52,252 nucleotides of DNA from a virus. The notes beneath the pieces are model-generated. The model made no database searches. It was not told the DNA's origin and was given only the letters and a program-made list of their open reading frames with translations. The translations under genes and the position numbers were made by a program. Positions 46,847 to 52,252 of the stretch are shown here, one piece after another. The stretch lies in IMG/VR virus record IMGVR_UViG_3300035698_019600, positions 1-52,252 of that record, one strand, 5' to 3'. Within the stretch, counting starts at the first letter, position 1, and each line of letters starts with the position of its first letter.

Positions 46847-47155
46847 ATGACTCAGGTTGATCAACCCATCGGTATCATGGACACAGGGGGCGTACTCCTC
46901 TCGATCTACGGCGTCGTGAATGAGGTAAAAGGACGTCTCGATGGAGTGCTGCAGCAAATCCAGAGCGTTGAAGACAGGCAAACCGGACTTGAGTCGCGAT
47001 GCGTTGCACACCGGGAGGCACAGGGGAAGGACATTGACACAATCAACCACCGACTCGACCAGTGGTCAGGGATGGCAAAGGGACTCTCGTTCATCCTCTT
47101 CATCCTCTCAACGGTTAGCATTTGCCTTGGTATCTGGAACATATTCGCAACGTAG
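46847..47155 (+). CDS. Coiled-coil protein with C-terminal membrane helix
   Basis: A 102-aa protein. Residues about 20-75 are a coiled coil (VNEVKGRLDGVLQQIQSVED), followed by a single strong membrane segment GLSFILFILSTVSICLGIWN. This coiled-coil plus C-terminal membrane-anchor layout occurs in small phage proteins of unknown role; holin, spanin-like or anchoring functions are all possible. Confidence 0.75.
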   Translation: MTQVDQPIGIMDTGGVLLSIYGVVNEVKGRLDGVLQQIQSVEDRQTGLESRCVAHREAQGKDIDTINHRLDQWSGMAKGLSFILFILSTVSICLGIWNIFAT

Positions 47156-47182
47156 CGCACACGACGAACAGGAGATCACACA

Positions 47183-48127
47183 ATGAGCACAAATATCCCA
47201 AATGGGATTGAGACCTCGACTGTCACAGCCACTGGAGCTGTCACTTGCGCGACGGTGGCCACAGGCGCTCGCGGGGTACCTGCAGCCTCACTGGGCATCT
47301 CGATTCCTATCACCCTGGCCATTCCAACCACCCTGGCTGTCCGTGGCGGTTCGGCCTCCGATGGAGTTCTGGTCGGATCCCTGACCCCGGCCGCTGTTGA
47401 CTACGCCCTACTGGACGACGGCGGCGCCTACACCGATGAAGCCACCGACATCAACGACGCAGGAGCGTCTGACGTGGGCCTGTTCCCGGCCACGGAGACC
47501 ATAGACGACGGCTTCCTGTTCGGCTGTGACAACAAATTCTGCGGTGTCAAGGTCACCGTCGGCACGGCCGGCGTGGTTGGAGGCACTGCAGCCGCGACGC
47601 TGACTTGGGAGTACTACAACGGCACCGTGTGGGGCACCATCGAGGCGTCCAGCTTCTTGGATGACTCCGCCAGCTTCACGACCGGTACCAGCACCTACTT
47701 CATCACCTTTGTGCCGCCCGCCGACTGGGCTGCATCGACCATCGACAGCCAGGAAGCATACTGGCTGAGGGCGAACGTGGACGTGGCAGATATTACCACT
47801 ACGCCGCTGGCTACCCAGGCCTGGCTCCTGGAGCTTGGCGCTGCATGTGGGACTGGTGTCAGAATGCCGATGGCTGGCACAATCAACGCCGCTCAGTGCC
47901 ATGCCACCGTGGCCAGTGGGAGTACTGCCGACACGGTGTTTCTGTTGGTCAATGTTACGCAGGGTACATTCGATACCGTCACATGGACTAAGGAGGTCGT
48001 TGCAGACCGCGATGCTACAGTGAGTTTGGCTGTGGCCGCAGGAGATGAGGTCGCGCTCATGCTGTTGCAGGAGGATGGATCCACAGAGTTTGCAGGTAGC
48101 TCCGTGATTCTCGAGCTGTACCTGTAG
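47183..48127 (+). CDS. Beta-rich structural protein
   Basis: A 314-aa protein behind CAGGAGA. Thr/Ala/Val-rich beta segments with TLTWEYYNGTVWGTIE and a late jelly-roll-like part resemble virion surface or adsorption domains. No enzyme motif. Its position among head genes suggests decoration or a head fibre. Confidence 0.75.
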   Translation: MSTNIPNGIETSTVTATGAVTCATVATGARGVPAASLGISIPITLAIPTTLAVRGGSASDGVLVGSLTPAAVDYALLDDGGAYTDEATDINDAGASDVGLFPATETIDDGFLFGCDNKFCGVKVTVGTAGVVGGTAAATLTWEYYNGTVWGTIEASSFLDDSASFTTGTSTYFITFVPPADWAASTIDSQEAYWLRANVDVADITTTPLATQAWLLELGAACGTGVRMPMAGTINAAQCHATVASGSTADTVFLLVNVTQGTFDTVTWTKEVVADRDATVSLAVAAGDEVALMLLQEDGSTEFAGSSVILELYL

Positions 48128-48148
48128 GCCGAACAGTATAATTGCCTA

Positions 48149-48186
48149 CCCGGGGGTGGGGAGGAAGTATGGTACCCGCCTCCGGG
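48149..48186 (+). terminator. GC hairpin after the beta-rich gene
   Basis: CCCGGGGGTGGG (48149-48160) pairs with CCCGCCTCCGGG (48175-48186) with two wobble pairs and a 14-nt loop. No T tract. It lies in a ~200-bp gene gap. Confidence 0.5.
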
Positions 48187-48331
48187 AGCAATCAAACAAG
48201 TAGCATCCAGATACCTGGCGCTTGACGTCGGGTTTCAAGCCAAGCCTTCCGATCTAAGCTGCTCAGGCGTCCTCGCTTGATGTGGCCATACGCAGACGCA
48301 AACACACACATAGCCGGAATGGTGGATACCG

Positions 48332-49147
48332 ATGGCGATCAGAGAGACCCTCTGTACGTCCCTAGACGTGCGCAACCTTAGTGAGTTCATCACTACACAG
48401 GTACGCGACAACGCTCGGATTGTGCAGTTCATGCACCGCGAGGATCCCGTGATCCTGTCAGCGCTTAAGGCTACCTACTCCGGTGGGGCTTCCGACCTTG
48501 AGAATGAAGACGGCCCATGGAATGGCCCAGTGCAGATCCCGTATCCCACCACGAATGAGACCACTGGCGTGCTTGTGGACAACTCTGGATCTGGTGCCCT
48601 CCGGGATATCACCCCAGCCACTACAGCAACCACAGAACTTTGGACTTTGACATTCTCAGACGCCACCAACTACAGCATCAGTGGATCATCGTCTGGCGCG
48701 CAGACTGCAGGGGCCACAGACGCCGACTATGATAATGGTGAGATCGCTATTGCATCAGCAGACTGGAGTGGAGCCCCAGCTGAGAATGACCAATTCTTGG
48801 TGGCGATCTATAAGTATGACCCGCTGGTGGTGGCGATCGCGGCAAAGATGGCCGCAGCTCTAACTGTGATGTCTGTATACCAGGGCGTCAGTGAGGAGAT
48901 GGCAGCCCAGGCACGGCGACTCCGGAGAGAGGCAGACGCCATCATAAAGGCACTGCAGACCCCGTTCAACGATAATGGCATGAGGCTGGGCACCTTCGCC
49001 TCACGTGATGTATCGCCTGAGGGGTCGGCGTACAAGATCAGCCAGTACGGCTCCGATTTGTCTGAGTACACCGACAACGCGAGAACGTCTTGGGACGACT
49101 CTTCGGCGGGGGGCTCTATGGAGTTCCTCTGCGGGTGCTGCTGGTAG
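48332..49147 (+). CDS. Putative head-completion/connector protein
   Basis: A 271-aa protein. The N-terminal LCTSLDVRNLSEFITTQ and the C-terminal KMAAALTVMSVYQGVSEEMA helix pair resemble gp6/DUF1320-like head-tail connectors, with a beta-rich insertion (about 70-165). It is placed between head genes and tail-completion genes, as expected. Start ATG 48332 lacks a strong Shine-Dalgarno; GCCGGAATGGTGG is the nearest. Confidence 0.65.
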   Translation: MAIRETLCTSLDVRNLSEFITTQVRDNARIVQFMHREDPVILSALKATYSGGASDLENEDGPWNGPVQIPYPTTNETTGVLVDNSGSGALRDITPATTATTELWTLTFSDATNYSISGSSSGAQTAGATDADYDNGEIAIASADWSGAPAENDQFLVAIYKYDPLVVAIAAKMAAALTVMSVYQGVSEEMAAQARRLRREADAIIKALQTPFNDNGMRLGTFASRDVSPEGSAYKISQYGSDLSEYTDNARTSWDDSSAGGSMEFLCGCCW

Positions 49148-49151
49148 ATAC

Positions 49152-49859
49152 ATGGCAGTCAGGAAGTACAACAAACATATCAAAGTCTCTGGCAACATGA
49201 TGGAATTCTTCGATGCACTGAGGAAGTCTTTGAAGCACCCCATGACCCGCGATGTTGGCACTCAGATAGCCTCCTATACCTCGAGTGTTATCCAGAAGAA
49301 CTTCGCAGACAAGCGCGACTCAAGGGGTAACCCGTGGAAAGAGTTGGCACCAAGGACTCTACGGGAACGCCGGAAACAACATGTTGATCACGACCAGCCA
49401 CTAGTGCGCACTGGAGAGCTTTTCGAGTCTGCCACCAAAGGCCTCAAATTGAGGATATCCATGGGTGGTAAGGGGCTGGCCCTGCGGGCAGGGTTCCGGT
49501 CTGCCCTTGGCCGCAAGAAGTTCGCAATGCATAACCGCCCAACCTCGGACGTGTTCGTCATGCGCAAGCGTGAGGGCAATGAGGATTTAGGCGGGTTCGA
49601 CAAGGGTGGTGGGATCGAGATCCCTGGGCGCGAGTTCTTCTACCTCACCAGGGAGGCGTGGGACATAATCGAAACCACTGTGATGATGTCCATCTTGGAA
49701 GGTGCTACTAGGATGTCACGGCAGAGCGCTGACAAGGCTGCGCACAAATACCACAAAGTGAAAAACTATAAGAGTTCAGCAGACGTACTGAAGAGGGCCA
49801 CCAACAAGTCTATGAGTTTCTCATTCAGGCGCGGTGAGGCCGGATCGATGCAGGGGTAA
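49152..49859 (+). CDS. Phage virion morphogenesis (Mu gpG-like) protein
   Basis: A 235-aa protein from ATG 49152. FADKRDSRGNPWKELAPRTL ... LVRTGELFESA is the diagnostic order of the PF05069 virion-morphogenesis/tail-completion family. The C-terminal ~100 residues are longer than usual and basic. It is probably a head-tail joining or tail-completion protein. The frame is open upstream over the previous gene. Confidence 0.8.
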   Translation: MAVRKYNKHIKVSGNMMEFFDALRKSLKHPMTRDVGTQIASYTSSVIQKNFADKRDSRGNPWKELAPRTLRERRKQHVDHDQPLVRTGELFESATKGLKLRISMGGKGLALRAGFRSALGRKKFAMHNRPTSDVFVMRKREGNEDLGGFDKGGGIEIPGREFFYLTREAWDIIETTVMMSILEGATRMSRQSADKAAHKYHKVKNYKSSADVLKRATNKSMSFSFRRGEAGSMQG

Positions 49860-49863
49860 CAGG

Positions 49864-50787
49864 ATGGCAGACAACGAGACCACAATGAAAGACCTATTGA
49901 TCGCCCTGCGATTCCACTTGGAGGCTGAGCGGAATGACACAGGGACTCTCAGGTCTGTCCGCCAGGTAAAGCGTGGAGTATTACCAGTGAAACCTGTATA
50001 CCCATGTGTCACGGTGGTTCCAATGAGCGAGCAAGTGGTTTCATACAGGAGCAGCCGGAGAGTTCTGGTGGAGCGCGAGGTGATGCTCCATGTGCTAGCA
50101 TTGGATCCTCGGGGCAAGGGGGGGCTGACAACGGCACAGGGGATCTGTGAGGCATGCCTCGACATCATCAGGGACAACGGCACCGCAGAGGGCTCCACAG
50201 GGGCTACAAACGCAATGGGCGTGACGCTGGGCGGCATGGAATTCAACGATGGGAAGCCGATCGATGGGGCGGGGCTCTACAATGTATCCCTCCCGGCCAC
50301 ATACTTGAGCCGCGACGCATTGGCACCCCTATCAGAAGTCTACCGCGATGGACAGAATGACAACGCAACCGCCACTGCCATAGTCAACGCTATCCATACT
50401 GGGATGGCTGCCAAAAGTGGCACTACACTCAACCAGTTTAGACGCTTCGACGCTGAGGAGTGGGGCCCAAACGCGTCATTCCCACGGCTACTGGTGAGCG
50501 CAAAGACGGAGCGCCAGGGCAAGAACATGGCTGGCATCGACATAGTCAGCGGCGGATACGAAGTATTGATAGAAAGCCTGGTTGGGACGGCCCGGGACAC
50601 AAGCATGGACTTCCATCTAGGTCTGCTGGAGCCAGTGAGGGACGCGCTAGAGGAGGAGGATCACTGGGGTGGGAAGACCTACTCCGCAAAAGTCGGAGTG
50701 ATAGGGTTCAACGCAGCACAGGTGGGCGGCAAGCCTGTCTATCAGACGAACATCAGCTACGAAACCGAGAGTATACACAAGGCATAG
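49864..50787 (+). CDS. Two-domain tail-terminator-like protein
   Basis: A 307-aa protein from ATG 49864. Two halves share a plan: a helix (LLIALRFHLEAE / IVNAIHTGMAA), then YPCVTVVPMSEQ / FPRLLVSAKTERQ, REVMLHVLAL / GGYEVLIESLV, and finally a GLYNVSLPATYLS / PVYQTNISYETES strand. A single half is like a tail-terminator or gp-U-like domain. It would cap the tail tube; the fused duplication is inferred by eye. Confidence 0.7.
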   Translation: MADNETTMKDLLIALRFHLEAERNDTGTLRSVRQVKRGVLPVKPVYPCVTVVPMSEQVVSYRSSRRVLVEREVMLHVLALDPRGKGGLTTAQGICEACLDIIRDNGTAEGSTGATNAMGVTLGGMEFNDGKPIDGAGLYNVSLPATYLSRDALAPLSEVYRDGQNDNATATAIVNAIHTGMAAKSGTTLNQFRRFDAEEWGPNASFPRLLVSAKTERQGKNMAGIDIVSGGYEVLIESLVGTARDTSMDFHLGLLEPVRDALEEEDHWGGKTYSAKVGVIGFNAAQVGGKPVYQTNISYETESIHKA

Positions 50788-50801
50788 CAGTCCACCACAC
50801 G

Positions 50802-50817
50802 CGCCCCAAGTGGGGCG
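50802..50817 (+). other. Small hairpin before the tail gene
   Basis: CGCCCC-AAGT-GGGGCG, a perfect 6-bp stem with a tetraloop, between the tail-terminator-like gene and the next start. It could modulate transcript ends or translation. Confidence 0.4.
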
Positions 50818-50838
50818 GTCAGGGAAGGATAGGAAATC

Positions 50839-52252
50839 ATGGCTGTAGTCGTACCGTGGCAGCAATTGTTCGGGGTGGCACTGCGATCGGGTGTGGACTT
50901 TAGCATCACCACCAACATTGCAGATGCTCCATCGATCCTTCCATCCACTGAGGCTCCCACAGATGAAGGCGAGAAGTTGTTCTTCCCTGGAGCCACTGCC
51001 ACTGGAAGCATAGGTATCCCCAGCGACGGGGGCACCGCGGCAGACGACTGGAAGCTTGCCAGTGAAGTATATGGCGTGCCGGTGACAAACCGGCCGACCT
51101 TTGAGTCCGGGCAGGAGATCAACGAGTACAACAAGGCTGTGGGCGAGTCTGTGGCCACAGCGGGTACGGGCTACAACTTCATGAAGTCGTACATGATGCC
51201 CACCACCACCGTTGAGTTTGACCTCGATCGCCGCACAGCATTGCCGTTCCTGTTTGCCTTCTTCCAGGCTGGATCATCTGAGGCGGTGATTCCCGTCGAC
51301 AATGAGTCAACGGCAGCTGGGGATCGTTGGGGCTTCCTATTCGAGCTACCTGACGCCGCCGACGGCCCGTCTCCAGACTACTTCATCTCGATGTTCAAGA
51401 CTCTGGACTTTCCATCCGGTGAGCTGATTACCGATGCAGTCTGTACGAGCATGACACTCTCTGGGTCTGCGAACGAGCCTCTGAAGGTGTCGTTCGAGCT
51501 GCTGGGTCACATGTTTACCACGCAGAACTTTCTGACTTGGACTAGTGAGGCTGATGGGTTTACCACCGGGATTGTCGATTCCGCTGGCGCTGTCCAGGTG
51601 AAGTTCGCTGAGCAGGATCCATATCACTGGAACAATGTTGATGTGGCAATCGGCAACGTTGTGAGCGATACGGGCGCTGTGACTAATCATCGTATTGTCG
51701 AGTGCTCTGGCTTCGAGCTCACCATTACGGCCGCAACAACCGCACGGCGCTACAACAGCCGCAACCCGATGCGCTTCGTGAACAACGGCTACTCGGTTGA
51801 GGGGTCGATCACAATCCCATACGGTACCACCTATGGTGCAACCAACGGCCTCAGCGGAGATGTTCTCAGTGACTTCCTCATCGAGAACACAACTTCAGTA
51901 TTCCCTGTTCCGATAGACCTGTGCTTCTTTGACGCAAGCATAGGAGCCCCGGGGTCTACACCGCTCAGCACGACTGCAATGGGCCTCATCCGCGACATGA
52001 CCACACTTGAGGGTTCTGGGGTCACAGAGACCACCTCGCACGTGGAAGGCGACCTCCATATAGGTGTGGGTGCGGTGCTAAAGTCAGTCCCATCGTCCAG
52101 TGATGACGAGACCATGGTCACCGTGAATTTCACTGGAGCCAACATCCGAGACGGGAACGCCATCTCACTCAAGGCGATGCGGATGGCCTTTATAGAGGGG
52201 GCTGGGGAGAGTACTGCCGCCGACGAGTCTTGCGATTACTTGACTCTTAGTA
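50839..52252 (+). CDS. Probable major tail protein, 3' end outside the window
   Basis: ATG 50839, behind AGGATAGGAAATC, opens a frame of 471 codons that reaches the window edge without a stop. The protein is beta-rich with Thr/Ser/Gly, few Lys, and repeated immunoglobulin-like strand patterns (VEFDLDRRTALPFLFAFFQA, FELLGHMFTTQNFLTW). Its position right after the tail-terminator-like gene matches tail-tube genes in siphophages. No motif proves it. Confidence 0.7.
   Translation, partial: MAVVVPWQQLFGVALRSGVDFSITTNIADAPSILPSTEAPTDEGEKLFFPGATATGSIGIPSDGGTAADDWKLASEVYGVPVTNRPTFESGQEINEYNKAVGESVATAGTGYNFMKSYMMPTTTVEFDLDRRTALPFLFAFFQAGSSEAVIPVDNESTAAGDRWGFLFELPDAADGPSPDYFISMFKTLDFPSGELITDAVCTSMTLSGSANEPLKVSFELLGHMFTTQNFLTWTSEADGFTTGIVDSAGAVQVKFAEQDPYHWNNVDVAIGNVVSDTGAVTNHRIVECSGFELTITAATTARRYNSRNPMRFVNNGYSVEGSITIPYGTTYGATNGLSGDVLSDFLIENTTSVFPVPIDLCFFDASIGAPGSTPLSTTAMGLIRDMTTLEGSGVTETTSHVEGDLHIGVGAVLKSVPSSSDDETMVTVNFTGANIRDGNAISLKAMRMAFIEGAGESTAADESCDYLTLS

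Noticed and set aside
48128-48331. Possible small gene around 48163-48280
   Set aside because: An open frame (VWYPPPGAIKQVASRYLALD) exists but has no start codon or ribosome-binding site; the gap otherwise shows only a hairpin and a short CA-rich tract.
1-52252. tRNA genes
   Set aside because: No cloverleaf-like sequence with a T-arm GTTCRA context was found by eye in the few intergenic gaps; a covariance-model scan would be decisive.

Overview
The window is a contiguous piece of a double-stranded DNA tailed-phage genome with siphovirus-style head and tail genes. Genes are packed tightly, mostly on the + strand, and are often joined by ATGA, GTGA or TTGA stop/start overlaps. Hallmarks that can be read directly are ThyX, dUTPase, a MazG-like enzyme, a T7-type primase-helicase, an SF2 helicase carrying an intein, an SSB-like protein, a terminase, a portal, a protease/scaffold protein, a major capsid protein and connector/tail genes. 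No integrase, excisionase, DNA polymerase or tRNA gene was found here. A bacterial host is implied by Shine-Dalgarno sites, sigma70-like promoters and a transglycosylase, but the sequence does not name the host.

Layout. (1) About 1-9.8 kb is an early/accessory arm of many small acidic or cysteine-rich proteins, several of them locally duplicated, plus thyX and a small HExxH protein. A leader AAGGAGAATCYGCC recurs just ahead of starts. (2) About 9.8-20.06 kb holds DNA metabolism: a Gam-like protein, a small RelA/SpoT-type HD hydrolase, an SSB-like protein, a GP88-family protein, a Rad50/RecF-like ATPase and a DEDDh exonuclease with a zinc-ribbon insert, among many small ORFs and a 338-aa protein of unknown role. 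(3) About 19.98-20.8 kb is a repeat-rich non-coding stretch with 136-bp imperfect tandem repeats. (4) About 20.8-30.1 kb is replication: the intein-containing helicase, two genes sharing a repeated module, primase-helicase, MazG-like protein, several small proteins and dUTPase, closed by a strong terminator. (5) About 30.2-40.6 kb is recombination and packaging: HNH protein, RusA-like resolvase, putative small terminase, a terminase ATPase and a terminase nuclease in separate genes with a metallophosphoesterase between them, the portal, then a diverged sigma factor behind its own consensus sigma70 promoter. (6) About 40.7-42.6 kb is a minus-strand block: RecA-like ATPase, RHH-like protein, unknown protein, lytic transglycosylase. 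(7) About 42.6-52.25 kb is the head-to-tail operon, running off the window end inside a probable major tail protein.

The most interesting system is a possible dedicated transcription programme. Four intergenic sites share GGG-N8-NNRAATAACCY-TAWWAM with identical 22-nt spacing. They lie before the helicase, before the HNH/terminase block, and divergently before the RecA/lysis block and the head operon. The phage also encodes a highly diverged sigma factor whose own operon starts at an ordinary sigma70 promoter. I infer that host polymerase makes the phage sigma factor, which then reads the four elements. The motif and its spacing are seen directly; the sigma-promoter link is inference.

Several small genes look broken by single-base shifts or an in-frame amber codon (about 3.1, 4.03, 19.05 and 27.2 kb). 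These could be real decay, programmed recoding or assembly errors, and raw reads would tell which.
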